A stretch of DNA of 64,000 bases. Source: Coniella vitis. Lineage: Eukaryota > Ascomycota > Sordariomycetes > Diaporthales > Schizoparmaceae. Shown one piece after another: positions 1 to 14,358 of this stretch. The notes under the pieces were generated by a model. The model saw nothing but the letters and a program-made list of their open reading frames with translations, was not told where the DNA came from and ran no database searches. Where the stretch lies: NCBI GenBank assembly GCA_011317545.1, contig WUJK01000003.1, positions 1,922,001 to 1,986,000 of the forward strand, in the 5' to 3' direction. Made by a program: the position numbers and the translations under genes. The number at the start of each line of letters is the position of its first letter. Positions within the stretch are counted from its first letter, which is position 1.

Positions 1-106
1 TGCACGCCAGATTCTCATCGTTGCATTGCAAAACCCTCTGCATCGCGACACCGACTTACTACTTACCAACAACCTCGCCAAGAGATTTGACATCAACCAC
101 ACCAAG

Positions 107-1143
107 ATGGCTGAGTCCGATCAGTTCAAGCGGGGTGAGTTTTGGACGCAGCGCAGGCTGGTTGTATTATGGTAACACTAACATGGAAGTCTAGGACACA
201 GCATTCCTGTGACCGACCAGAAGTTCCCTGGCAAGGAACACGACATGCCGGACCCTGACCCCCAGAGAACCTTTCTTCCGGGACCTAAGGAGGGAGAAAA
301 GGTACCGTACCTAGCAGCCGGCAAGCTCAAGGGCAAGAAAGCTGTAATTACAGGTGGTGACTCGGGTATTGGCAGGGCTACTGCGCTGCTGTTTGCTGAA
401 GAGGGCGCAGATGTCTTGATCGCATACCTACCCGACGAGGAGGAAGACGCGCAACAGACCAAGAAGAGTGTCGAGAGTCGCGGCCGCAAGTGCCATCTCT
501 TCTCAACGGACCTTTCCAAACAGGATGGCTGCAAGAAACTTGCCGACGAGGCGGTCAAGATTTTCGATGGTCACATCGACATACTGTTCAACAATGCTGC
601 TTTCCAGATGATGGTGGAGGACATCAAGGATCTCCCAGAGTAAGTGAAGATTGATTGCATGTCCTACACGAGCTCAGACCGTGGCTCAACTAACATGCTT
701 GGACGCTTTCTAGGGACCAATGGGTGCATACTTTTAATACAAACATCCACAGCATGTTTTACCTGTCCAAATATCTTCTTCCTCACATGTCATATGGAAG
801 CACCATCATCAACAACGCATCCATCAACGCTTACATTGGCCGGCCTGACCTCTTGGACTATACCTCCACCAAGGGTGCTATTGTCTCTTTCACCCGCGGC
901 CTATCCAACCAATATCTCGGCCGTGGCATTCGTGTCAACGCCGTGGCTCCTGGGCCTGTCTGGACGCCTCTGATTCCGTCAACCATGAACGAAAAGGCAC
1001 AAAAGGAGTTCACTTCGCCCATGGGACGACCAGCGCAGCCCAGTGAGATTGCAACCTGCGTGGTCTTTTTGGCAAGCGCGGACAGCAGCTGCATCAGCGG
1101 ACAGACGATACACTGCAACGGTGGTGTTATCGTGAATGGCTAA
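107..1143 (+). CDS. Short-chain dehydrogenase/reductase (SDR), NAD(P)-dependent
   Basis: Three exons, 107-134, 195-639 and 714-1143, give a 300-aa protein. The ATG sits in a good context (AAGATGG), and both introns have GT-AG ends (GTGAGT and GTAAGT donors). The Rossmann cofactor motif TGGDSGIG lies at residues 62-69, an NNAA motif follows the fourth strand, and the catalytic Y-x3-K is YTSTK at about residues 207-211. The C-terminus has the usual PGPVWTPL and SGQTIHCNGG stretches. The roughly 50-residue N-terminal extension before the Rossmann fold, containing QRTFLPGP, is typical of the YghA / general-stress-protein-39 branch of SDRs. These are soluble oxidoreductases whose substrate is usually unknown. 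The family call is secure; substrate and cofactor choice cannot be read from the sequence. No signal peptide is seen. Confidence 0.93.
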
Positions 1144-1991
1144 CGGGTTGGAATATGTACGGGGTGTTCCGGCCGGTGCTACAGCATGTCGCCGTCGGGT
1201 TGGCTTTGAGTCATGCATTCTCTTTCGGATGATTGTTCTGTTGGAGCGTTTGCTGAAAGACGAATAATTTAATTGCATTGTACCTGTCTGACTTTTGTGT
1301 CTCTTTGCGTGGAAGCATCATGGTGTGATAACACAATGTTTTTGTTCGTCAAATGGCCAAGTCTGCCTAAATATCCAAGAACAATGACCGAACTGTTCAA
1401 GTACTATTCTGCCAATTTGACATGTCGATTCTAAAACGAAGGTATTCATTAGGCATTCCTGGCTTCACAGGGCTGATGGCTGACGTATGACGGATGGCTG
1501 CAGTATGTTGGTACCCGCTGCCCTTTGGAATTTGGCTCCTGTTGGCCAGTCAAAACACCCCTACTAGTCCTGCTGTGCGCAGGGGCGAAACGCTCTGCCA
1601 ATCCCGGAGCTTCAGCCTTGTTACCTGTGCACGGCTCGGTCTGGCCCTGGAGTTTGCTCGCTCACCTCTCACCGACGGCCTCTTCGCAAACAACGTCCCC
1701 TCCGACATCCTGTGCATCCGTGCTGGTGTGCAATACCTAGGCACTGTTGGCATAGTGCCCGTGACAGTTTGCGCGCAAGCTTGGAGCTGTACAGAAACTG
1801 CTCACAGCTTTCCCTTTCATCAACCGGTCCGGCAGCCTTGGAGCGCCAGGTCTTCTCTTCCTCTTTTCTGCACGCTTCCCGTTGCTCAAATCAGCCAGCT
1901 CGCATTCCTCACCCAGCACTAGAACATCGAGTGCATCGGATCGTTAAGCCACCGCGGGATTGCCAGTCCGCAAGGGTTTATCGGGTGCCAG
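1144..1991. other. Intergenic: SDR 3' end and ABC transporter promoter
   Basis: This stretch holds the 3' flank of the SDR gene and the upstream region of the ABC transporter. Short open frames occur on both strands between 1494 and 1990, but they overlap one another, show no domain and lack splice logic. I see no gene here. Confidence 0.6.
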
Positions 1992-4900
1992 ATGACGGTG
2001 CATAATGATCTAAAGGCGGCGGTGGCTGGGGTGCAGGTCGTCCTCTTGGCGGCTCTCACTGTTCCCGCCGCTGTGCATTTGGGCGCCAGGACGAGGCTCC
2101 GGAAGGCGAGGGGCTACAGTACGGTGACAGGCTTCTACCAAGACCTGGACGGCGCAGCGACCGAAGAGTCCACTCAAGCATACTCTGACCTGCCTTCCCG
2201 GGTTGCCGCATGGCTCAGCTCCACTCTGGGCCTTGTAGCTGCAATTGTGGCTGCTGTGGTATCGCAGCAGCAGACAGAATCTCCAGCCGGAACGGGTTCC
2301 GCCATCTTTCGCTTCCTGGATACATGGACGGATGTTATTGCTTGGGTGGGTACTGCCTTGACGATAGAACCCCAACTCGTCTCATGATTCGCTGACCGGA
2401 AAGCATAGGGTTTCCTGTTCTTTCAATGCATCTTTCTGCCGCCTAGAGGCGATTACACGGCCAAATACCGTCTTGCAAACTGCGCGCTTGTCTGCTCCGT
2501 ATTGACGTTTGCGTCTCTGCTCTACAGAGGCAGGCTTGGCGATCTGCTAGATACCTCTCGAGCGTCACATCACTTTGCTCAGGCATTATGTTGGGCTTTC
2601 CAGGTCGTTGCCACTCTCGTGGTCTTCTTTGCTCTGGGACTGATTCCTCGAAGACCTGATGTCTACCATAATGGAACCCTAGTCGACCAGCAATTCACAG
2701 TCTCGCTGCTATCCAAGGTCTCCTTTACATGGAATCGACTTGTCTTTGACATAGCAAAGCAGCGGCGGATAGAAATGGAAGACTTGCCTCAGCTCGACTA
2801 CTTGAATCGATCCTCGAACCTACACCGTATGTTCAACGAGCAGAAGGTTGAGGGTCGCCTTTGGTGGAGGCTTCTCAAGTTCCATTGGGTCGAGTTGGCA
2901 CAACAGTGGTGCTTAGTCTTCATCGATGCCACTCTGTCCTTGTTTCCGCAATACATGATGTACAACCTCCTCCAGAAGCTGGAACAAGCAAGTACACCAG
3001 AGTCTGGGTTATTGTCTAACATCGCATGGGTTTTTGCTCTGTTCCTCAGTCTTGTCCTGGATAACATCGTCGGTAGCGTTATGACTTGGTGGACTAATAG
3101 TCGGCTTGTCACGCCCATGTCTCTGGTTCTCCAGACCTTGGTATTCAACAAGGCCCTCAATGAGCACGAAACGGCGATGCCACCACCCAAGGCCGAAGAC
3201 GAGAAACGCGATGGTGCAGATGCCGACAAGGTTGGGGACGGCAAGGGCAAGAAGAGCAAATCCGAGGTGAAGCCGAACGACCCCCAGAAGTTGAATGAAA
3301 TTCGGCAGTCCGTCATCAACCATATGAAGCTGGACTCGAACCGGGTGACAATGTTTTGTACCTTCAATGTTGGTTCTCCTTGCTTGTGCCAAACGGGCGT
3401 GCCCTTTCGCCTTTCCTTTTCTCTTCTTCGTGATGCCTGATAAAGCTCTTCCTCCCTCTCCTTGATTGTGATTCTAACGCATACTAGTACTACCTCCCCG
3501 AAGCTATTGTTAAGCTTGTACTTGCTGGTGGCGCCCTCATTATTTTGCTCGGTTGGAAAGCCGTGGTTGCAGGCCTTGCTTCGGCAGCACTTGCCGCGCC
3601 TCTGAATTCGTGGATCTCCAAGAAATACGCCGCGGTCCAATTGCAAGTGTCCCATTGTGTTGTCACATTCGTGGTTGCTTTGACTCCCAATGATCAACTT
3701 CAACCTTGGCCTCATTCTAATTCATTTCATTTCTGATAGTGGCCTTATGAAATACCGAGATGGCAAGATCCACCATCTCACCGAGGCGCTGCAAGGCATG
3801 CGGCAAATCAAGTATTCTGCTCTTGAGAAGTATTGGGAAAACAGAATCATGGAAAGCCGAAAAGCTGAGCTGGGTCAATTCTGGAAAGCGTCTTTATTCA
3901 TGTGCGCTGTCATACTTGCTGTCAATCTCGGCCCCCTCTTACTTGCTTGCGTTGCACAGTCCGTCTATGCATGGGAACAAGGCGGCAACATCAAGGCCTC
4001 TGTCATCTTCGCGTCGCTCGGCCTTTTTGACCAGCTCTCCTCGGCAACTGCGCTATTGCCCTTACTTCAGGTCTACATGATGGAGGCCTGGACGAGCTGT
4101 GTCAGACTTGAAAAGTATTTTAATCAGCCTGACAAGGAGCCTGTCTCCGTGCCGGGCGACGTAATAGCCCTTGAAGAGGCGACAGTGGCCTGGCCCCGAA
4201 AAGAGGACGCAGACGGAGAGAGCCCCCCTCAGCCTTTCGAGGCACGTTCCATGCTGCATGAGATCTCACTCCGCTTCCCTGGAGGCAAATTGTCCGTCAT
4301 TGCCGGCAAAACCGGGTCTGGCAAGTCTTTGCTTTTGGCAGCTATCCTAGGTGAAGTGCAGCTCATCTCAGGATCTATCAGGGTGCCAACGCCGCCACCT
4401 GAGGAGGAATTCGACGGTGTCAGTTACATTCCCGAAAATAAGTGGCTCATACCTTCGCTCACAGCCTTTGTCTCCCAAACACCGTGGATTGAAACAGGAA
4501 CGGTCCAAGATAACATTACTTTTGGCCTCCCGTTTGACGTGTCACGCTATCAAAAAGTCCTCCTTGCCTGTTCACTTGAGAAGGACGTTGAGCTTTTGGT
4601 TGACGGAGATCAGACTGAAGTTGGACCAAAAGGTGTCACTTTGAGTGGTGGTCAACGCTGGCGGATTGCGCTTGCAAGAGCACTGTATTCACGCGCAGGC
4701 ATCCTTATTTTGGACGACGTGCTCTCTGCCGTCGATGCACACGTCGGCCGAATCATGGTTGACCGCGCATTGACTGGAGAGTTAGCAGACGGGCGGACCA
4801 GAATACTAGCTACGCATCATGCAGAGCTATGCCTGCCCAAGGCTAGTTATGTTGTCCGCCTTCATGAAGGCAGGGTCCAGAGTACCGAAGTCCTCAATTC

Positions 4901-7479
4901 CTCTGACGCAACTATCGCCGGCGCAAATGGTGCCAAAAGCTCTTCGGTTCAGGGCGCCAGCGACGCTCAAAGCACAGCCGGATCTCAAGGCCAAAGCTCT
5001 TCTGGACAGAGTACACTTGCTCAAGATGGCAAGGCTCTATCAGGCCAGCAAAAGTCCCAAGGCCAAGCTGATGAGGAGAAGCGCGAGAGTGGCCGCGTCA
5101 AGTGGAACGTCTACAAGACTTACCTCAAGGCTGGTAGGACCCCCTTCCTTTGGCTGGTTGTCTTACTATGCATTGCATCTGGCGGCCTTGCTGGCCTAGG
5201 CAGAGTTTGGAGCTTCAAGTCTCTCACTGAGAGTATTTCCACCGAGGAAGTACCGAACTCGACTCTCTTCTCTCCTCAACAACACCACCAGCTCTTCGTG
5301 CAGTCCTCCCATCATGAACTGCCCTACCTTGGAATTGAGCACTCCAATGTACCGTTCCACGCTGTGGTTGTCCAAGGGCATTCGGTTGCGTTCTGGATTG
5401 GGTTGTCGGTCCTTTTCTATATTTTGCAGCTCCTCGCAATGGTAAGTGGGACTTCGTCTTCAAGCCACCCAAATCCCGTTCTTTGTCAATCGTTGACTGG
5501 ACCATACTTATTGATATTTGACCAGGTGTCACAATCTATAAGCATGACTGCTATCGGCTTGAAAACGTCTCAGGTCCTTTTCGAGAGAATGACACATGCT
5601 ATCCTCAGGGCACCACTAAGCTGGGTTGATACCAATCCTTCGGGCCGAATCCTCAACCGCTTTACTACGGACGTGTTCATGGTCGATCGCCGCCTTCCAA
5701 GCGAGCTTGGAGGTTTTATGATGAGCATATTCTCATTGATAGTGACGATTACCGCGACTTTATCGGTTTCTGGCTATGTGATTATTGCCGGGGTTACTCT
5801 CCTACTTTTCTACGGGCGCATAGCCAATACTTATATTCATGTTGCGAGAGAGGTCAAGAGGATCAATGCCATCTCCAATTCACCCATATACGATCAGTTC
5901 AGCTCTGTCCTTTCTGGACTCTCAACGATTCGAGCATTCCAACGCACCACATTCTACATGAATCGCATGTAAGTTCCGATTCCCGTCTCCTGGCAACTAT
6001 TGGTGATAATACTGAAGCTGACACCCTTACTCCAGGTATACGCTTATCGACAACTCCAACAAGGCTTCCTGGGCTCAAAGCTTGTCTAGTAGATGGATGA
6101 GCTTCAGGTTGTCAATGATTGGTGCTATTTTTGTTGCGGTTGTTGCCATGGTTGCCGTCAGTGGCCATGTCGATGCGTCTCTCGCCGGGTTCAGTCTCAT
6201 TTTTGCACTGAGATACTCGTCAGGCCTTTCAAGTTTTCTGCAAAGCATGACTGCGATTGAACTAAGCTTCAATGCAGCGGAGCGTGTGGTCGAGTACGCT
6301 GAAATTGAGACGGAGCCACAGGACGGTAAAGACGCTCCAGCTGCATGGCCAACCGAGGGTCGGATTGAGGTTGATGATCTATCTGTCGCCTACAAAGAGA
6401 CCTTACCACCGGTCCTGAAGAGCCTCAACTTTACGGTTAATCCTGGAGAGCGCATTGGAATCATTGGCCGTACAGGCGCCGGAAAGAGCACTCTGGCTTC
6501 CATCTTCTTTCGACTACTAAAGCCACGAACAGGCTCCGTTCGGATTGACAACATCGACATCGCTGAATTAAAGCTGACGCATTTACGGAGCCGCCTTGCC
6601 ATCATTCCTCAAGATCCGTTCCTATTCTCTGGATCTTTGCGTTCGAATCTGGATATGGAGGGTGTTCGAGACGATGATGAGATACAAACAACGCTTCAGC
6701 GCGTACACCTTGCAAAGCCACAGCCATCGAGTCCCGGAACCCCTGTCGGCATTACTACGCATGAAGAGATCGTTGTCTCGACCGATACCGCACTGGCGCC
6801 CCCAAGTGTAACTGGAGCGGCAGTCCCGGCCCCTGTGGTTGAGATACCAGAGGCTGCTGTGCCCTCGGCAGCCATCGTGACGACACTTGTCGCAGATGAG
6901 CAAGCCGGCTGTGATCCGTCCTCTGGCGACAGCACCGACATCTTCAACAACTTGTCCATGGAAATTTCTGCAGGCGGTGGCAACCTTTCGCAGGGCCAGC
7001 GGCAACTCGTGTGTCTTGCGCGAGCCCTCCTGACGCGACCCAAGATTGTCATCATGGACGAAGCCACATCAGCCGTCGACCGCGCAACCGACGCTGCGAT
7101 TCAAGCAAGCCTTCGTGACTCATTTGCCGCTGCTGGCTGCACTGTGCTTGTCATTGCACACCGATTGAGCACTGTAGCAGACTTTGACAAGATCCTTGTG
7201 CTGGACAAGGGCCGGATGGCTGAGATAGGCACGCCCAAGGAGTTGCTTGAGCGAGGAATGGCTCGAGATGAGAAGAGAGCTGCCAGTGGTGAAGAGGAAA
7301 ATGGTAATGGCAACGGGAAAAAGAGGGTATTCGCTAACGATGATGGCCGTGAGGGTGTTGAAGCGGATCAGGAGGAAGAGGAAGAGTTTGACGGTACAGG
7401 CGCTTTCTGGAGTCTCGTGCAGAGCAGTGCCGAGAAGGAAAAGGTGATTGAGATGGTACTAGGGGTGGGCCACGCCTGA
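1992..7479 (+). CDS. ABC transporter, ABCC/MRP type (full transporter with N-terminal membrane extension)
   Basis: Six exons, 1992-2349, 2449-3368, 3488-3642, 3740-5441, 5526-5968 and 6036-7479, give 1673 aa. The order is an N-terminal hydrophobic region, TMD1, NBD1, linker, TMD2, NBD2. NBD1 has Walker A GKTGSGKS (about residue 667), signature LSGGQ (about 778) and Walker B ILILDD; the residue after the Walker B Asp is D rather than catalytic E, the usual asymmetry of ABCC proteins. NBD2 has Walker A GRTGAGKS (about 1336), Q-loop IIPQDPF, signature LSQGQ (about 1510) and Walker B IVIMDE. The third intron (3643-3739) starts with GC, in the strong donor context GCAAGT; only this junction restores the expected FGLMKYRDGK sequence. 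NBD2 carries about 60 extra residues between Q-loop and signature. Such proteins export conjugated organic anions or drugs across plasma or vacuolar membranes; the substrate here is unknown. The start is the first ATG of the open frame, and an extra upstream exon cannot be excluded. Confidence 0.93.
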
Positions 7480-8133
7480 AGTGTAGGAATGTCATGCGAG
7501 GCCTTTGGAGTCTTCGCACCTGGTCAGGAATATCCATGTACCGACCGTGGGCAAAATTTGGGGACCAAAGTGCGCAAGGAAGGATTACAGCTAAGTCAGT
7601 CCAGTACCATTTTGGCTGCTAGTGTTCTCTTCCTCACATACGAAAAACTTTGCCGCGAATGCGTTTTTGCTTTTCTGCTGTCTGATTTTCTTCTACGTTC
7701 AGTACTTAAGTTTGCCTGTTCTAGCTGACCTTGAGTGCACACTAGCTCGGCTACCAAACATTCTCTCCATCTTCATCATGTTGTGACACTGCCGTGGCTC
7801 GCTCTCTGTATTTGCCGATCTTTAGGGTAAATGTCCTATCACCTTGGCCAAATCGACCTGATCCCAGTGCAGGCGCTGCGAATTCTACCTCAGGAGGTAA
7901 GTGAAAGCTGTCGTGAAGCCTGATCATTAGCACCTTGAGCCCATACAGTAGTTTCATGATTACAAAAGAAAAAGAAATGTAGGCTGACCTCATATCTCCA
8001 GGTTCTCAGGTGAATCTCTGACTTGCCCAAACGCTGAATATTCCCCTAATAAGGAATCCCACCGTTGGCCGCAGGTCACACAGGTTTGCCGGTTTGTCGT
8101 TTCAGCAATAGGAACCGCTTTGCTCACCGCCAT
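7480..8133. other. Intergenic between convergent ABC transporter and zinc-cluster gene
   Basis: This is the shared 3' flank of two convergent genes. I see no open frame with coding character. Confidence 0.6.
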
Positions 8134-10035
<1,902 letters not shown>

Positions 10036-10611
10036 GGTGTGTGGATGTGGATGAATGCCTGTGGTTGGGACTGGCGAGAGACGCGTCGAGAGGAGTTAGA
10101 AGAAAGTGTGCTTTGCGGGGGTTGCTGGGGACGCGTTTGAAAACAAGGGGAACAAAAAGGGGGTAATGTTTGAGAGAGAGAGAAAATAAGAGAGAGTTAC
10201 CTGTGGTCGAATCCAGATTCACGTCGAGACCGAAAGGTATGGTCGAGATCAAGGTAAAGGCGGGGAGGGTGTGAAGCTCCAAGCATGCACAACGGAGGTT
10301 CGTCGGTGGTGCGAAAGGGGGGTGGAGGAAGAAAGAAGAAGAGAGGAAGCTGGTAGGGCAGAAGCCTGAAGGGTGAAAGGGTGAGAGGGTGTGAAAGGGT
10401 CAAGTAGAAAAGAAGCAGAGCAGGGTGGGGGTGGGAAGCCTGGCCAAGTTGGGCATGTAGCTATTCACACTTTGCAGTGAATTGGTGCCATCTTTTTTTT
10501 TTTTTTTTCCTTTTTGCAGGCAGCCGTCCATTCACTCAGGGACACACATTGTATTGCAATTGAACCAACCTTCTAGATGAAGGAGCTAGCACCAACCACA
10601 TTGCCCTTGGG

Positions 10612-11009
10612 ATGATTGCAAGTCAGTGGAAAATCAGTATCATATTGCAATCTACTGATTCGGTGAGTTGGTGAGTTGTGCTTGTGTAATACTGATTATG
10701 GGTGTTTCCTAGCATAATGTTTGGCATTTCTTTTTTAAGGCATATAAGACGCTCAACAAGCGGCCTGATATACATATCAGATGCTACCAGCTCTATGGGA
10801 CTGATTCTATTGACACCACGCAGATAGTATTTGCAGCAATCGTTTGGATGGACCAACGCAATATACCAGACCAGGCATCCGTGTGGATGGATCTACACAA
10901 GAGGATGGACTGTAGCGCTCAGGTAGCAATCAGCATTGACTTGGAGAACAATATGGTGATATTTCAACCAGCGCCCTTTCGTATCACAATCAAAAAGCAA
11001 TCCTGGTAA
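10612..11009 (+). pseudogene. Possible small or decayed gene, unknown product
   Basis: An ATG at 10612 opens a 17-codon frame that joins in phase to a 98-codon frame (10713-11009). The junction is a well-formed 50-nt intron (10663-10712: GTGAGT donor, CTGAT branch, TTTCCTAG end), giving 115 aa. The same frame continues past the TAA with coding-like text, interrupted by a TGA, to about 11160; that pattern suggests a longer gene broken by point mutations. The upstream in-frame text LLDEGAS resembles one ankyrin-repeat turn, but this is too short to rely on. The opposite strand (10964-11376) is also open in two overlapping frames, so the orientation is uncertain. I recognise no family. Confidence 0.2.
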
Positions 11010-14000
11010 TCAGTGGCAAGCTTCCAAACTGGTGTGGGTATCATCAATGCCTCTCCAGCTTTGGAGTACAGGTTGACGAAGGCTTGAGGTAAATTGCCCT
11101 TCTCAGCCTCTACTCCTGTGGCACAGTCCGGTATATCAGCATTCACTTCGGAGCAGATTCGCTATACAGCCGGTGAGTGGGCTGAATATCTTGCAAGTAT
11201 GCCAAAGTGACAAGGTGCATATATCTTTGCAGCTGGAAGCTGGGATTCGATTCCATGATTGCCGTCACTGGCACAAATACACAAGACCTAGACTCTTGTT
11301 GAACGATTTGTGCAAAACGAGCAAAACGAGCATTTGGCCTGATGTGTGCCATTTCACACCGTCGCTTGCATGACATGACGATAATTCAAACCACCTACCA
11401 TGTGTCAAAGGCTCCTTTGTGCTTCTCGAAAGCTGGAGCGATCTAACAGTGAAGTTAACTAGGCTCGTATCTTGGAAAAACCGTCATTCGTAGCTATGGC
11501 AATACAATCATGTTGTCAAGTCACCAACCCAATTGCAATGGCCCAAGGGCGAGAGGACTCTTGCAAAATACTCGCAGCAGTTTGGGGTCCCATGTTTCTG
11601 GATGATGATAGTTTCTCATTCTATTGTAACCGCTCCCATGTCCGTTTTCCGTCCTCGCTCAACCGGTCGTTGAAATTCCCTTTGAGACTATCTCATCCTC
11701 TCGAGACTGAGGAGAGACGGAAATGGTGGGTCACAAGTACTTACCTTCAAACCAAAAGAGCTTCTGCGGAAACTTCCCACAACCACAGGCCCGGACGTTC
11801 AGTTCGGCTAAACAACGGCAAAAGGAAACAGAAGAGTACGTTTCTGAACACATAAGAACGAAGTCTGAAACAGCGCACACTACCATGCATAGTTGAGAAA
11901 GAGAGGGGGCTGGGGCTGGGGCTGGGGATGGGAGAAAGACGACTAGAAGTTCGGCCCAACACAATACCCATTATGCCTACTCTTTGTACGTGCGTTTGCC
12001 GCCCCTTTGGTATCTGGCTTGTTCCAGATCCATAGTATTGTGCGCACGCACCCATTGATCTATGGAGCGTCCATTGATTAGGTCAGAACGGAATATGAGG
12101 TGCCATGTATGTAGGGAGCTGAGTTGGGCCAGCACTAACTCATTCTGCATTCCTCAACTTTTTCGAATGATGAACTGGTGATTGTGACTGACTGAAGAAG
12201 ATATTGCACAAGAACACAAACGTAATAGTTGCGGGAAGATGCAAGAAGAACAGGAATGTGTACATGTTACTATGAGCAAATATGGGGTTCTCTGCGTTCT
12301 TGCTGGCAATAAGTAGGCATGTTTTTACCAAGCTCATCTTGAAGTATAGAAGACCAATGCCTGGCGCTTGGAGCTTTCGATACTAACTCATGGAATCCCT
12401 ATCCTGGACAGCTGGGCTGAGTTTCCTCAAAAGTAACAAGCAGGTACCTGAATAGTTGCAGAAACTCCTCCACGCCACACGCACCTGTACTGTGTTGTTG
12501 TATCGCCGGATCTTCCTGCAAGATGGGCCACTGCAAGAAAGCGGGCAAACCGTACTTGTGCTGAGCCACAGACAAAACATGAAGGCCCACATTGATCTCC
12601 CCGTGTCATACATAGTACATCATCAAGAGGTGGTGGTATTGCTGCTGTCGCTGATATATTATGTAAGGAAGACTTTTATAATTGTACTTGGTACTAGTGC
12701 CGTATACAATCTTGGTCGGGGCGATCCGTGGGCCGAAGCTAGTAGATGATCTGAGGCTGAGGCGTGCTAGTCCCTACAAAGAAGGGTCCCTGAATCTGCT
12801 CATCATCCATCTCCCTTGCCGCCCTAGCGGTGGTCCCAAGAACCCTGACACACGCGCAAAGTATGCTATGCAGAATATATCTCTGAAGGCCAGGAATGAA
12901 ATGGCGAGCGAAATTGAGCAAGACTAAAATTAGAGGCAATAGTGTGCAATGGTAGATACTCTCAGGGGCTCAAACGGGCAACAATGACTCCTCTCTTCAA
13001 GTACTTGGATACTATGTAGTCAAAACAGTGTATACTGCACAGTTTGGCGGGATAAAATGATTTGACATACAAGTACATAGTACGCACTCGAGCACAAAAA
13101 GACACATGGGCGATACATACATAGTAATATCGACAAAAGCAGCAAGATGACCCAATACACACGTAGCAGGGTATGCATCTGGAAACGTAGAAACCAGGGA
13201 AAAACGGTCATGTGAGCTAGGGGCGTGACGTGACTTGCTTGACTGTATAAGTCACAGTTGACATTATTGGTCCTGTTGTACTGGTGCACACTTCCCCGTC
13301 TCTCAAAAAACTGCGCATTGCTTTTATTGCAACTCGATCGTTGGAACTTGTTGTCTAAAAAGGGAATAAGACAACTGTCAAATCGCCCATGACACCAGGT
13401 GCAAAGGATGGCAGAGTTCAGGGCCGCAAAAGAAGGGCAACAGAACACTAGGAACAGACCCACCCACCACCGCAGCTCCAGACAGCGCAGATACCCTCCG
13501 GCTTCTGAGAATAGACTGAATAGAAAGGCAGAGAGCTACATAATAGTATAAATTCTAAGTCCTAGCGAGATAGCCGATGGAAAGGCAGATGAGCCTCCTC
13601 GTATGGCCCTCTTGGTGGGGCCCGCAGTGGATAGCAGGCATCCAAAAGTGGCCTGGTGGAGGTGATGGAGGGGCTGCGACTAAGTGACTTTGGTAGCCGT
13701 GGCGTTCCGTGTGTTTACTTCCAAAGGGCAGGGCTGACACGGAGGAAGTAGAACAAGAAGAAACGGCTAGCAATGCCACATGCCCACCTTGCCGACGTGG
13801 CCGGTTGACCATGGCCAATGACTCTGCGTGGCAGGGCCCTGGGCGGCGACACTGACCCCGGTCATCTTTCTCTTCTCGCTGAGTGTGGCGTGCAGGCCCT
13901 TCAAAAGTTGCTTCTCACAGGGGCTATTCCTGAATTCGAGCCAGGCTGCGGTAGCCCAAAGTGACGGTGTTGATCAGGATGATGATAACGATGACAATGA

Positions 14001-14170
14001 TGTTGTCGATAGCATCGATGGCGGTGACCACAGCAGTGACTGCTCATCTCAACTCCGCATTTGGGCACCCCTCTCACCGCTGCTGCCCTGCTCATTCCAT
14101 ACAAACGGCTTGTACCGACAGAGGACTCGCTGGTCTTGGGCTTGGCTGCGGCTTTCTCCCACAGCCTTGC

Positions 14171-14218
14171 AACAACAACAACAACAACAACAACACCACC
14201 ACCACCACCACCACCACC
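14171..14218 (+). repeat. (AAC)n followed by (CAC)n microsatellite
   Basis: A run of about eight AAC units changes directly into about eight CAC units. The long Thr/Pro/Asn/His and Val/Gly open frames seen over it on both strands are simply this repeat translated. Confidence 0.95.
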
Positions 14219-14320
14219 GCCACAGAACGAGCACTCGGCGCTCCCGAATTCGAAACTCGAAGCTGCAGAGGCCGAAAAGGCTGCTACGAGAGGCTGCATC
14301 ATGCTGTGGCTGTCTTGCAC

Positions 14321-14358
14321 AACAATAATAACAATAACAACAACAACAACAACAACAA
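14321..14358 (+). repeat. Imperfect (AAC/AAT)n microsatellite
   Basis: AAC units interspersed with AAT lie 100 nt downstream of the previous repeat. Confidence 0.9.

Noticed and set aside
2798..3715. 305-codon minus-strand frame over the ABC transporter
   Set aside because: It is antisense to a clear transmembrane domain and crosses two of its introns.
11240..11275. A GATTCGATTCC word resembling a tRNA B box
   Set aside because: No matching A box or cloverleaf arms could be folded around it.
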